Below are positions 47,116 to 59,070 of a stretch of DNA of 64,000 bases, in pieces. Position 1 is the stretch's first letter. Every line of letters begins with the position of its first letter. Below the pieces are notes generated by a model. It was not told the DNA's origin. It saw only the letters and a list, made by a program, of their open reading frames with translations, and did no database searches. The DNA is taken from positions 46,077 to 110,076 of the forward strand of contig MU119388.1 of NCBI GenBank assembly GCA_014904845.1, read 5' to 3'. The position numbers were made by a program, and so were the translations under genes. Source of the stretch: Acephala macrosclerotiorum (Eukaryota; Ascomycota; Leotiomycetes; Helotiales; Mollisiaceae).

Positions 47116-48380
47116 CTTACGGATGTTTTTTGCAAATGGATTGGGAAAAGGAGAAGGTATGTATTATGATTTACAGTTTGGGGTTTTTGTGTAAATATAG
47201 AGATGACTGGATGAGACCTTGATACCAATTTTATGCGGAGCGTTTTCTTTTCACGCAGTTTCTTGATGCTGGTGCACATGCGAACTCAAAATTTTCATAT
47301 CAAACTTCAATTGCACATGACAGATCTTTCGTAGGTATTGGCCACGAGACAGAAGGGCGCGAAACAGCAAGAGGGTCAGACCAGCTTTCACCTAATTCTT
47401 TGGGGGTGGAAAGAAGCTAATCTAATCCTAAGTTTCATCTCATCTCTCGCACTTCCCGAATTCACTGGACCGCAATTCCGACGATAGGATCGAGAGACGG
47501 CCACTTCACTCGGCCGTGGCCAATCAAACGCCTCGCTTCTTACCAACTCGACATCTCAAGTTCAACTCAAAATGGGAAGCAACTGCTCTGCGACTTCTCT
47601 AGTAAACAAGCGGACACCTCATAGAATTCTGAAGCCGCACCTCGCGCCTTGACGAAAAACAAAAGTTTCGAAATGTTGCATTCCGTTTTAATGGAATGGA
47701 AGAGCTCAATTCACCCAGTATTTTCAGGTTGCGGGGTCATGAGATAGCGAGGTTTGGGTTCATGAAAGAGAAAACAGGATTAAAATTCTGCTATTTTCAC
47801 ACCCGGGACTTGGATGTTGTCGCCCCTCCTACTAGGTGAAGATTATATCAAACCCGCTCCTTCTCTCCTTCAACTTCATCACCCGGCACCTGCTCTCATG
47901 ACCGAATCATTCTCAGCTTTATAGTTCTAGCCCCATCAAGAACAAAAAGGCTGGGCTTCGTAGTTCTTGTTAATTTATCTCGAAAGTTTTAAAAGCATTT
48001 CTCGTTAGTTCTTTTGCTTTCGTGCGCCCGAAAAGAATTTCTTGTGAGTATGTTTAATGCCTCAACGCTACAGTTTAGTGAGCATCAGTGAGGTGATAGC
48101 GCAACGATCGTTTAGATTCAGACTCTCCTTCACTAAAACTCAAGCCACAGCGTACCCCATTAGAGTTGTCGCGTAGCCAGTCCATGCCGTATTTCAATAC
48201 CCTCTCTTTATGCGTTGAATAGGCGTCTGTAAGCTCAATTTCATTTCAGGATATGTAATTTAGAAAAATATCCTCCCACTAGGCATTTGGTTGTAAGCAT
48301 TCGCAATCGTCGTGCTCAATCTCGACTGATCATCCAGCGCATATTGCAGCACCATGCCCATATTCCTATCTGCGATGTCT
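47116..48380. other. Intergenic region without a recognised gene
   Basis: No coding frame with motif or splice support, RNA gene or repeat was recognised. Confidence 0.4.
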
Positions 48381-48854
48381 CTATTCCTCTGGACATATTA
48401 TCAACTTCATCACCGACAAACTCCAAAATCGAGAAGAAGAGCTCACCTGTAATTGCGCATAATACGTACTCTCAACCTCCCTACCCCTCCCATTTCCCCG
48501 ACAGACATCGACAAACAAACCATTCGTCAACCTCCCCACATTTTTAGCCTCACAAGTATGATACTCCTCCGTCCCTTTCACTCAATGTATGAGACACTGC
48601 TCCAGATCTCAATGACAAAGCGTACTGTTCTTACCTAATACCCATCCTTCAGCCGCCATCTGCTCGCATCTGCTTTCATCGCAGCAGGCAAGTCTTTTCC
48701 GCCCCCCAACCACGATACCCGTTAGTGAAGTGGTAGAGGAAGATATCACCGTAGCCGAAGAAGGCGTATTCATAAGCTTGGATTTCGGCTTGGAGACTGG
48801 CTTGGTGTTGGATGAAACTGTTTGGCAAGGGGCCGGTGGCGAAGCAGCTACCAT
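48381..48854 (-). CDS. Small Cys-containing uncharacterised protein
   Basis: Exons 48854..48635 and 48574..48381 (intron 60 bases, GTAAGA donor) give 137 residues. After a Ser/Thr/Pro-rich N-terminus come RLACCDESRCEQMAAEGWVL and, across the splice, EEYHTCEAKNVGRLTNGLF and VDVCRGNGRGREVESTYYA. The two pieces share phase and compositional character, which supports the junction. A further GTGAGC donor after YYAQLQ may begin another intron, so the last ~20 residues are uncertain. The sequence before the start ends like an intron acceptor, so an upstream exon is possible. I know no function. Confidence 0.42.
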
Positions 48855-49410
48855 CTGTGTTTCGGAGCTAGTATCCTTCTGAGGCGGTCATTACGATATG
48901 AGAGGCGTATGCGCTTCAAGAGACCATTCCTTGGTCGTTTGATCCGAAGACTGTGTTGTAGTCAGGAGGTATCCCAAGAATTGGATGGGAGAATGAATAC
49001 CCTGCCCGTTCTTCATTCTGACTTGAGAAACGCTGGAGAAATTGTTTTAAGGGAAGAAGTTGCTCATGGATTGAAGTTTAGCTTGACCCCTCATTGCGCG
49101 GCTGAGACACAGGTGGCTTGCACTGAAATGTCACCGCACGCCACAACCGTCAATGCTGTTCAAGACATGGATTGGACCACCAGAGCAGGCAGATTGATGC
49201 TAGGTTATAGATAAAAGTAAGGTTTTGTTGGAATATCTAAAGAAGGCGGAAATCTAGATTTCAGGTTCGAAGTTGCCTCTCTTTAGCTCATCTTCTCCCA
49301 ATCACAGGTACGATATACTTTGGGAAGAGATTATTATGGCAACCCAGAATCTTTTGATGTACACTTGTAACTCACTTTCGTGACTTAAACTCCTTTCACA
49401 TCTAGCATCT
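48855..49410. other. Intergenic region
   Basis: No recognisable feature lies here apart from a possible upstream exon of the preceding minus-strand gene. Confidence 0.3.
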
Positions 49411-50958
49411 TTAGATTTTGCTTCCAACCCACTTCTCGTCCCTCGCGACAAAACGACAGTCAAACCCTCTCGATATCGCAACTAAGCTCTTGTACTCGTC
49501 AGAGAAGTCTAGCATGTCTGTGTTCGCTTTCCTCGCTCCCTTCCCGCCTTCCTGAATCTTGAATGCTAAAACAAGACGCATAATAAGCACACTATGTTTC
49601 GAGTCGTCAGAACACCAAGATCCTCTCAAGGCATGGATTGGGGAGACTCATCAAATAATCCTATTGCTCAACGCGGCGGCAGGACAAATCCTAGTCCTAG
49701 CATTGGAAGTCAAATGCGGCAAGCTCGTCGCACTTCCCACGAACCCCGCAGGTCCGAAAGCGCCCGCACCACCTCCATACCAAGCCCCACCACGGCCCGC
49801 CTGCTGAGCATTCACAACCATTGCCGTTCCCTTAGGAATAGTCGTCTCGGCATAAGCTACATCCTTGACTGTTGTTCTCGGAACGGCGAAGGGAGTCGTC
49901 GTCCAGAATTGTAAAGTCTCTTTGCAGAGGGATACAAGTAACTCCACACTCTCCTCTCGAAACGCCATATCCCACGCCTTGTTTCTATCTCCTCTATAAG
50001 CTTTCAAGATATCTTCGTACAGCACGTCCTGGAATTCTTGCCCCTCGGAAGTAGAGAACCATCCTATGACGAGATACACAAATGAAGTAGCTGAGTCAGG
50101 CGCAGCCTGAAGTAAAGCTTTGCAAGTTCCGCGAATCTCACCTTCGGAAGACTGTCTTTCACAAGTCCGTTTACGATGCAGTCTACTTGCTCACCAGCTG
50201 TTGTTCGTTTCTTCAAGGCGGCATAGATCATATCCAGTCGTTTCTGGCGCTCCTTCTCTGCTGATGCGACGAGATTTACGCTTGCGAAGTTGGGGACTAG
50301 GAATCGTAGCATAGGGATGTAGTCTCAGAATCGTTGTGTCGAGGCTCGGAAGTACGAGATTTGGTTGATGCTTGCGACGAGAGAATCTGTGAATTCGTCG
50401 TCCACGCCAGTTGAGAAAGTACCGTATGTAAGTGAGAGGACGAGAACGAAACCGAATTGCCAAAGGTAGGGATAGATGTCCAGATGAGTTTCTCCCTTCT
50501 GTAAAAGCTCTTTAGTGAGTCTGACAGATGAAGGTTCGAGGAGATGATAATATGTTGGCCAGAGAGGCTTGCCTAAAGCCCTTGTTGCAGCTTTTTGACA
50601 ACGACGAATAGGTTCGGTCATGTTTGCTACAGAAAGGTTGTATTCTGGAAGTTCTGCAAAGCCATGTTGTTGTTGTGGCTTGTCGATCAAGTTGTTTAAA
50701 AGTCCAACCCAGAGGTCTTTGATTGTGGCAAATGTGTTCGCGACAACTGCTCGCTCGCTCCCCAGGCGCATTTGGAAGAGGTCATTTTGCAGCTTCTGTG
50801 ACCACCGAGAGTAGATCGTGCAGTCATTCTCATTTAGTCGGCCACCTAGAGCATGAGATTGCCTATGAATGGGCGTGCATCTGGAGCCTCTGGGATCTTG
50901 GCAATTTTTGGTCCTTGTGCTTGTGTTGCTTGTTTCTGCGTACGTTAGTTGGTGAAAG
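49411..50958 (-). pseudogene. Cytochrome P450 pseudogene
   Basis: A fungal P450 can be read in pieces: AQGPKIAKIPEAPDARPFIG, frame change near 50850, DLFQMRLGSERAVVANTF, YLWQFGFVLVLSLTYGT, an in-frame TGA at 50327..50325 before DYIPMLRFLVPNFASVN, a frame change near 50143, then VYLVIGWFSTSEGQEFQ, the K-helix-type KETLQFW region, PRTTVKDVAYAETTIPKG, and the heme loop. The heme Cys is kept (RTRICPAAALSNRII) but the conserved Phe and Gly positions before it read SNAR, and a stop follows at 49653..49651. The final RLVLAFKI segment is separated by about 75 extra bases. An intron acceptor near 50957 implies that an N-terminal membrane-anchor exon once existed; it is not found. The sequence flavour recalls phenylacetate-hydroxylase-type P450s. 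Confidence 0.8.
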
Positions 50959-51045
50959 AATTTGGTAGGTGGACATTAGGCTGAGACTGTATTTCCCTTG
51001 CTATTTTCCTGATCAATTGAGTCTCTACAACAGACAAAAGGCAAT

Positions 51046-51281
51046 ATGTCCATCAGTCATAGCTCTCTCGATAAGAAGTTGGCATGGGGCTTCCATGTCT
51101 TCATCATCTTGCTTGGCCTGTTTTTGACAGTCGTCGGAACGTACTCGGCCATACAAGGTATCGTGGATGCCTATGCAGCCAGAACAATCGGTGGGTGTGA
51201 CGATTTGCTTCTTTCTAGCGCGCAACTAACGGAATTGTAGGATCGGCTTTCTCTTGTGCGGACAATTCTAATTCTTCGTAG
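51046..51281 (+). pseudogene. Orphan C-terminal tail of an amino-acid transporter (AAAP type)
   Basis: The frame starting MSISHSSLDKKLAWGFHVF and continuing LTVVGTYSAIQGIVDAYAA reads as the last membrane helix of fungal amino-acid/auxin-permease family transporters. Exons 51046..51190 and 51241..51281 splice across a 50-base intron (GTGGGT donor, CTAAC branch) to the typical tail SAFSCADNSNSS and stop. The remaining ten or so helices are absent upstream, where the P450 relic lies on the other strand. It is best seen as a truncated remnant, although a 61-residue protein could be made. Confidence 0.65.
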
Positions 51282-52091
51282 ATTGTGATGGAATAGTTCA
51301 TGAGGCTTTCATAAACAATGCAATCTTCATCTCTTGATGTATGGCAGGCGGAGAGACCAACCGCTGTCTGCACATAGTAACCCAATGAGTGATTGGGTGA
51401 GTCGAACAAATTCAACGTCGACGCTGAAGTGAGAAGATTTAGAAGAACGCAAGCCGGAGGAATCAACTGCCCATTAAAAGGTATAAAGCGCATGAGACTT
51501 CGCATGCTATGCACTACATGTCGCACGTTGTGACGTGTCTTCGAAGCTGAAAATCCCAAGCTCCCGAGGAGAACGCACCTTGGTGAGATCTAGGTACCTA
51601 CTCATCGATCCACACGTGATGTGAGATTTTCTAGCACTCCTCCCCCTTCTGAACCCGATTGAGTTATCTGGTTGGAATTCGGTGATTCCATTGACTATGA
51701 ATAACCAAAATCGCTCATCATGCGAAGTTGTAGAAGTTTGAGAACAGTCACGTGAAAATAGACGTGGTTCATTTTCTGCTGCCTAGTGTTCAGGATGATG
51801 AAGCTCAGGATAACACTCACGCTCCAATGGGAGGCATCCAAAGTGAGATTCATCCATGCTTCTCCGTGGGGCGCAGCAAGTGCTAACCTTTGGTCTCAAA
51901 CGAAGGACGCGCTGAGCTTCGACATCACTTCAGGAGTTCAGAACAGAACATCGCGCAAGTTGCAAATGCGATCCATCTAGGAGAATATTGAGTTGAATTA
52001 CATTGCCTGGAAGAACAAACTTAGTCCTCACTTGCAATTTCCTTCGAATCTTTCTACACCTCTAGTTAGCAGACCCAGGACCAGCAGCACG
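51282..52091. other. Intergenic region without a recognised gene
   Basis: Short open frames on both strands lack motifs. The right part should hold the promoter of the next gene. Confidence 0.4.
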
Positions 52092-52885
52092 ATGCCTGCA
52101 GGACCCCGCTACGAAAGAGTATATCCTCATTTCCTGAACTCACCTTGTCTCAATCTGTCTCCTTGAAGAGTCTCATGTTATGCATCATCCACAGAAAAAC
52201 TTCATCCTCAATCAATCAAGCACAAACATGTTCTAACCCCCAACCCAGGTTCCCCTCGAGGAAGAAAACCTCCCCTCACATCCAATAAACCGCTACTTCA
52301 CCGGCCTGCCATCCACTGCACCACCATCCTTCCGCACAGTCCCACTCGACCAAGAATCGCTCCCTCACCGAAACGACGAGAGCGCCGCGACGATAATGCC
52401 TCGGAGTGAACGACCAAGCTCAGTTCCAAGACCCGAGCAACAATTATCAGAGGTCGATGGCATTAGTCTATGGGGCGCCTCGGAATCGACTCCCACACGG
52501 GATGCGAATTCAACACGAGATGACATCCTTTTGCGCTTGCTAGACGGTGTTGAAAGGCTCGAAGCCCGATTGGATTCCCGGGATAACGTATATCCCCTCC
52601 ATCCCCCTCAATCAATTCTTTCCGCTAACATACTCTCCTCAGACGAAAGAAGAAAGACAAGAGCCAGACATCGAAGCCCTCATCCGAACCCGCCAACAAC
52701 AATGGACACGAAATGATATCGTCGGAACAGTCCTCGGGTCATTCTTCGCCATCCTGTTTTTGATTTGGCTAGGAGCGATAATCATCATCCCCGCGGTTGC
52801 GAAGTATAAATATGCTGGGGCCATGGCTTCTGTTGCCACGGCTTCACCTGCTGCGCCGACCTTGATTTCTTTTAATGGGAGCTGA
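52092..52885 (+). CDS. Uncharacterised single-pass membrane protein
   Basis: Exons 52092..52118, 52249..52587 and 52643..52885 give 202 residues (introns 130 and 55 bases, branch CTAAC in both). The first exon encodes just nine residues (MPAGPRYER). Residues 10-120 are polar and Ser/Pro/Arg-rich, then a short helix (DDILLRLLDGVERLEARLD) and a single hydrophobic segment (VLGSFFAILFLIWLGAIIII, about residues 150-170) followed by a short Ala/Ser-rich tail. It looks like a tail-anchored or single-pass membrane protein with a cytosolic disordered N-terminus. No family is recognised. Confidence 0.62.
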
Positions 52886-53261
52886 TGCGGAAATTGTTGG
52901 ATTGGGATGGTTAGGAATGGCGTTTGGGGAGTTAGTGTTGGTCATATGGGTGTTTGAATGTGCTCTTGCTGTTCGAATGTCTGCTTACTTGTTGTGGATC
53001 AGTAATGAATGATGGGTTCGGAAGATTTTCAACAGGAGAATGGAATTTCGGTCCGAATGTGCTATGTTAGCTGTATCAAACGATATCGTTGATCTAGTTC
53101 TGCAAATGTCCAAATGACGATGGTGAGCACTGAGCAGTTCGTGCTGTGAAAGTCCTCAGTGTTTCTGGACTTTTGAGACATCTGACTTTCAAGCCCCTCA
53201 ACATAGCTGCGTATTGGGTGCATCTTCATCTCTTCTCTATAAATAGTGGTCGCGTGATACC
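52886..53261. other. Convergent 3' intergenic region
   Basis: The membrane protein and esterase genes end toward each other. Nothing else is recognised. Confidence 0.45.
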
Positions 53262-54456
53262 CTATTTAAATGCCTCCCTCAACACCCCAACAACAACCTG
53301 ATTATACTCCCTCCCCCCCTCCAAAATCCCATCTAACTGCATAAAAATATGCGGCGCCCCCGTAACCCTCACCACCTCCACTTTCCCCCCTCCCTCCTCC
53401 AATTTCCTCGCATACGCCTCTCCTTCATCTCTTAGAACATCACATTCAGCTGTAATAACCAACGCATCCGCCAATCCCTTCCAGTTCTTCGCTTTAATCG
53501 GGCTTATCTTCCACTCTTCCTCTTCCCCTTCTCCATATTTGCCGGCCTTTGAAGGGAAACGGAGATCTTGGAGGAAGTGTTTGAAGAAATAACTCATCCT
53601 CTCCAATGGCAGCGGAGGACAGTCCGCAAACTCGTTATAAGACGCATACGGCTGGTCTGGTTTCAATGATCCATCTTCAGCGAACATCGACAGATCGCAG
53701 ACCGGAACAGAGAGCAACTGGAACTTCAATGGAAGTCCTGAGTCTCGGCACATGTGTGCTAGGACGGCAGAGAGGTGACCACCTGCTGAGCAGCCGCCTA
53801 TTGCGACTTTGCTCAAATTCAAGTTGAACTCTTCCGCCTTTTCTTTATGAATCTGATTATCATTAGCCTTCCCATCCTACCCTACTCTCTCCCAAGTGAC
53901 TTGGAGAAAGTCCTATAACGGGATTTAACAAGTAAGAGAAGAAGAAAAGAGAGGCACGAACCCAATTTAAAGCCTCCCAACAATCCACAACTTGGCATGG
54001 AAACCCCTCCTCAGGGGCCAACCTATAATCAACATCAAAGCACACCGCTCCAGTCTCATTCGCAATTCTTTTACAGAAATCGAAATCCGTCGGTAAGCCT
54101 CCAAATACCCATCCTCCGCCGTGGAAGTTAACATATACCAGCTTCTTCCCATCTCCCTCTTTGTTTTCTGATTCGAAGATTTGAACTTTGATAGAACCGG
54201 GAGGAGATGAGACGGGACATATTTGGGTGGTGATGGTTAGGCCAGTGGATGGGTAGAGAGCACGACCGTAGGAGGTGGTGTATTTGCCTGGGTTTGCTCT
54301 GTAGGACTCGATTGGCACCTGGTGGGTAGCGAGTCGGCCGGCTGAAAACTTGTTGTAATACTCCACGTAAGTAGACTCAAACTTGGGTTCGAGATGAGGT
54401 GGAATGCTGTTTATAAGTGGGAGGGAGATGGAGGGGGAGACTTCGGTTTCTGCCAT
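53262..54456 (-). CDS. HSL-family alpha/beta hydrolase (esterase/lipase)
   Basis: Exons 54456..53962 and 53852..53262 (intron 109 bases) give 361 residues. The oxyanion motif HGGGWVFGG, the nucleophile elbow GGCSAGGH, the acidic residue in ITAECDVLRDEG and the catalytic His in GAPHIF make a complete triad in the hormone-sensitive lipase arrangement. The elbow has Cys where the family often has Asp (GDSAG). No signal peptide is visible, so it probably acts inside the cell on short-chain esters or a secondary metabolite; the substrate is unknown. The splice donor is GTTCGT, a weak match; W|I at the junction fits related proteins. Confidence 0.82.
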
Positions 54457-55117
54457 TGCGAAATCTGAGTTATTTAATAAGATCTTGTGAGATGGGAATA
54501 AACAAAACGAGAGAAGGTTTTGGCTACACGCCCTGATATATGAATTACATGAGAGGTACAAAGTGAAGAGGAAAAGAGAGACTTTATGTGACGTTGGGGG
54601 TACAGCGGAGGCCGGCTTGCCCCGCAGATGCCCCCCACTCTTAGGATAGCGCAGGACTACAGAATAGGCGGATCACCCTGAGAGTACCCGGATGGTAGGC
54701 TATATTGCCGTTGAGCCGCATCAGCCATGGCTTATGACGAAAGCTGAGCATGGCAATAGTTTATCTTTAATCTGGGAATGCAAGGAAATGACATCAGAAA
54801 TGCTTGAGAAACGTCTGCTTGAACACTTGAACCTCGACTTGGATAAAAGCAGTAGGGAAAGAACTAAGCATGACCAAACAGAAGATGATCATGGATATAT
54901 TGCAGTGGGTATCATAGAGTATAGAAACATGTGGTCGTTAAAGCATGTACCTCAGCCGGAGCCTCGACGGGAAGACTCCGCGGTCTCGGCAGGAAAAGGA
55001 GGCAATGGTTTTCCCTTCAAAAATTCAACTGCAACATCAGTCCCGACCTTCGATCAGTCTCTCGTGAACAGATCCGTCATAAATCGATCAGTCGTAAACT
55101 CGTTGTCTCGATCTCGG
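54457..55117. other. Intergenic region
   Basis: It holds the likely promoter of the esterase and the 3' flank of the next gene. A plus-strand open frame from 54692 extends antisense into the neighbouring gene and is not accepted as a gene. Confidence 0.35.
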
Positions 55118-56095
55118 TCATACTCGAAGCGGATCTTCGGTCTCCTCGACCGTCAACAAATCATAGCGGACCTGTTTCTGCCGGGTGTGCAGACTCTTCA
55201 ATCTCCTCGCACATTTATATCCCCCATAGAACACAGGTGTAAGCACCATATTCCCAACCACAACCAGTAGTAGCACAACACGCCACATTCCCATCCTGTC
55301 AACCAATGTAGCCCACCTCTGATGCAATTCATGCCTCAGGCTTCCAATCTTCCCATACTCGTCGAAATTCTGCCTATATACGTAGTGGTAGTATGGAAAA
55401 TCTGGTATATCATCACACCTCCAAGACCAAATCGTACACTCCCCCAACTCATCCGGAGCAGCAAATTGTTGATACGGCCACCGGTCTTCGAGCGTGACGT
55501 CCTTGATCCTGTATCTTCTTTCCGAAATCGGTCTATCATAAGGGTGCTTCTGATAAGGAGGTATTTCGTCTACTACCACTTTGATATATCGTTGAGTATC
55601 TGCTCGTAAAAGTGTGTTGTAGCCTGCTATTCCTGCACCGAGGATATCGATACTCAAAGTTGGATTCCAGATGTTGTACCGACTGTTAGGATCTTCCGGA
55701 TACGGGACACGGCGATAGTAATCCAGCTCGAAGAAACTCAGGCCGTGAAAATCAGGCGCGCCATGTTCGAATTCGTCGAGGGAGTTCGAAGTCTGCGGCG
55801 CGGTGAGGGAGGGAGGCACGTTCCCATTTTCGATAGGGAGGATAGGTTTGTCATTGAGAAGCAGTATGCGATTATCGCGCGTAAAAGTGAAGTTGAGCAT
55901 TAACGCGGTGTGAACATCTTCCCCAGTTTGCGTGTTGGGGTTCCAAAGTGGAAGGTCTGGAGTTTCGAGGCGTATGAGCACGCTGTTGGAGAGCCATTTG
56001 ACGCCTCGAGTTATCGGCTTGCCGTGTCGTCGATAGGCGGATGCAGGAGACAGTACGAAGGTGCAGAACAGGAGGAAACGAGTGAATGCCACCAT
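55118..56095 (-). CDS. Uncharacterised type I membrane protein with signal peptide
   Basis: A single open frame of 325 residues starts at MVAFTRFLLFCTFVLSPASA, a clear signal peptide. A lumenal or extracellular domain follows with a Tyr/Pro/Trp/Asp-rich composition (FELDYYRRVPYPEDPNSRY, CTIWSWRCDDIPDFP), then one transmembrane helix near the C-terminus (VVLLLVVVGNMVLTPVFYGG) and a basic cytosolic tail. The frame is open for another 53 codons upstream, but the signal peptide decides the start. No family is recognised; the long uninterrupted frame without introns is unusual beside its neighbours. Confidence 0.62.
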   Translation of the reverse strand: MVAFTRFLLFCTFVLSPASAYRRHGKPITRGVKWLSNSVLIRLETPDLPLWNPNTQTGEDVHTALMLNFTFTRDNRILLLNDKPILPIENGNVPPSLTAPQTSNSLDEFEHGAPDFHGLSFFELDYYRRVPYPEDPNSRYNIWNPTLSIDILGAGIAGYNTLLRADTQRYIKVVVDEIPPYQKHPYDRPISERRYRIKDVTLEDRWPYQQFAAPDELGECTIWSWRCDDIPDFPYYHYVYRQNFDEYGKIGSLRHELHQRWATLVDRMGMWRVVLLLVVVGNMVLTPVFYGGYKCARRLKSLHTRQKQVRYDLLTVEETEDPLRV

Positions 56096-59070
56096 TGTGG
56101 GTGGGGGATGGAACGAGCCGTTGGAGAGTGTCGTTGAGTCTGAGGAAGATATTCGGGTGGAGCCTAAGGTTTGCATGTTGATGTTTAGCGCAAATCCTCT
56201 GCGGGACCAACGTCCAAGCTTTCTGGATCGTGGGGTCCGCGTCTTGTCGATCAAAAAGCCAAATTCTACATGTTTGTGCTTTTGATGGCGAATGTCTGTA
56301 ATAGGATGGAGCTATGAATAATAGGTTAGTCCTCGCGTAGCACGCGTACTTCATAATATCAAAAGCGCCCCCAAAGCCTTCGCGCTGTTATTTTTCCACA
56401 CGCCAGTTCTAGACTGGGCTGTCGACAGTTATCTGAGACTTTCCGTCTGAGACCTGCAGCGGCAAATCTTGTCCAGATTACTAGTTAGAGCTTCGACAAA
56501 GTGATGAGGCTTGTCTCCCGCCGTTTATTTGTTCATATACCCCTGAAAAAAGATACACCTTCCTTTTGGGTAGCCAATGGCACCATTGATGTCTATTCTC
56601 CAGCAAGCCTGCCAAGCGGCGACTACTGCGAAGAGGATGCTCAGAATGTCTAGCTAGCAGCCATTTGTTTGAAGTTTGCCGAAGGCGTTTTCATATCTCG
56701 AAGTCCAGCCTATTGTGAGATTAATCGAGCTTTTTGCAATGCATAATTTACGGTCATCTTATCACTTTAGCGGTTGTATTATTAACTGGATGCCTTAAAA
56801 CTAAGGGGTAGTGTTTGCTTACTCTCTTCTAGCACCGAATCACTGCAATTACAAAGTATGCGCCCACATCCTAAGAGACTCGGCCCTCCCTCAAAATTCA
56901 ATCGGACTTGAACCGATTTAATAGAGAGTGTGCTGATTTGTGAGTGCCTTACAGCGTTACTATGGAAATACCGAAAAACAGTGTACTTTATTACGAGGTA
57001 AGTGGCGACTTGGGAAAAAACCTGGGTTGATATACCCCTAAAAAACTCGATTCATCTTATAACAGGCTGTACATTCTGTTAAGAAACAATGGACCAACCG
57101 CGCTGGACATATATCCTGGTCGCATAATTGCAAGTGCAAAGGGCGTAGTTCACCCTCTCTTACAATTATGGGGCCATACTTCGGACGCATTCCAATGAAT
57201 CGAGCATGAGATAAAGTCCTGCCAGCCACAAATGATTCAGTTCAGAACGTTTTGTGTTCCATTGTCCTGCTCAAAGACACGAGGCCTCCATTCCATCGAA
57301 GGCTGCATCGAACATTCGATGTGTTCACCGATGCAGGTACAAGAACCTAGAGACACTTCACTGTATCATGCTTCCGCCCAGGTGCGGGTGAAAGCCGGGG
57401 CTCCGAGACGAGGTTGTGTGAAATTTCAATGTATTTTCAGTCAGCTTTGCATCTGGGGTTGTGCTAAAATGGACTGCTGCAGAGAGTTCTCTTGCGAAGC
57501 ATGTCAGCTCCATGGTCACGAGGCAACTTTAGGCAAGGAGCACGAGCAATAATCTCCCTGATCTGGAACCAACCTCGATCTCCGGCAGCAGAAGGAAGCC
57601 TTTCGAAAGGAGTGCTCTCACCCCACAATACCCCTCCAGACCCGGGTAGACGGCTACAAGTAAGATTGTCAGAAGCTTCAATGTGGCCTAAAAACAGCCG
57701 ATTTCTGACGCGTGCTTTCGAAGCACGGGCGCCCCTTCCGTCCTCCCACGCTCCAATCTGGTCCTCGATAATCCCAGTATCATCAAAGCATCATCCTCTA
57801 TCGTGATGATCATGATCTCCAGTCCTCATTCGCATAGCATGAGGCCCAGCCTCCAATCTTAGAGCCGTACCGATAAGGCGTTTTCCAGACTCTGATGCAT
57901 GCGCCATCCAGCCATTTCCGCCGGGATGGGCGCCACACGAACATGGGATGGGCAGCCACTGAGATGGTCGAACTCCCCCACGTGTCGTCATGCTCGGCTC
58001 TCGACACGCGCGCATCCCAACAGCAGCGTGGCTGCCGGGATCCATCGGTGACTAAAATACTGGAGGACAGTTGAACTGTGCCGCTGCAGACTTTGCCCCG
58101 GGGTACAGTGATGAGACCACTAATGGCACTGGAGACAACAGAACAACTTCTTGTCAATTAATGAAGGTCCCGGCTGGTGTTTGTGGCGGCAGCACGTTGG
58201 TCTACTAGTAAGCGGGAGCTGTCAAAACCACACAGACTGAGGCCCGTGGGAGCATTGCGAACAGTGACAGGCTCGGTCCGAGAAGTCGTGCGCCAGACCC
58301 CGCCAAAAGCAACAACGCCCGATTCTTGGTGAGGCTGCGGGACGCGTCCCGCCTGTCACACATCTCGCTGCATCTGTCTGGGTTTTTGCAAGACGTCAAG
58401 TTTGAAGTTATGCGCCTCTGGTATTCCGTTTCTGAGGTCCCGATAGCTTCCTGCACAGCAGGAGGCGCGAGGTTCTTTATGCACAGCTTGTGATCCAGTA
58501 AAACGATGGGGATCAGGCACAACTTCCACCGCGAGATCCACATAGCACAGGCCAGCCGCCACAATCAGGGGTCCTGCGGGATGTGAGTGGGGTTTTACTC
58601 ACAGCGAGTTTCCGAGGGAGCCAGACGAGAACGGATTTCTTACTTCAACGTCCAACCTGACCACCTTGTCCGACGTCCACCGCTTCCAGAGCATCCGCCC
58701 GACTTCTGAAAACCATCATCGCGAACTCAGTAAACCCAGTACCCCTCTATTTGTCCGCACGACGTGCATCCAACATCTCTTGGGCAGTAATGAGTGCCTA
58801 GGGCTGAGGCGACTCTCTTCGAGCGCGGGCATCTGCAGAAAGTCTGACAGTCAGCCTTCGGCAGTTTCGTACAATTCTCGTCCAACGTGAACCTTGAGAC
58901 CGCCTCGGACCTCATTTTGGTGCAACGTCACTCACGATCCTCCCGTTTCCTTCATATATCCCATACCGCCATCGCGACGCTGTCATCGCCGTTTCTGCGC
59001 GCTCCAGATACACCTTCCGGCTTGGTGGTCCTTACTGTGCGCCTCTTCGCGAGGCTATCTTGCCTCGGCC
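56096..59070. promoter_or_regulatory. 3-kb region upstream of the phosphate transporter, with Pho4-type sites
   Basis: No gene is recognised. CACGTG at 57979-57984 and CACGTT at 58193-58198 match the core bound by Pho4/NUC-1 factors, which switch on phosphate-uptake genes during phosphate starvation. They lie about 0.9-1.1 kb before the transporter start; short sites like these also arise by chance. An inverted repeat at 56900-56918 resembles a tRNA T-arm but has no matching acceptor stem. Confidence 0.35.

Noticed and set aside
54692..55270. Plus-strand ATG frame of 192 codons
   Set aside because: Its right part is antisense to the better-supported signal-peptide gene and the rest has no motif, intron or typical composition.
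56900..56918. Inverted repeat resembling a tRNA T-arm (GGTTCAAGTCC on the minus strand)
   Set aside because: No acceptor stem, D-arm or anticodon arm can be folded around it, so it is probably chance.
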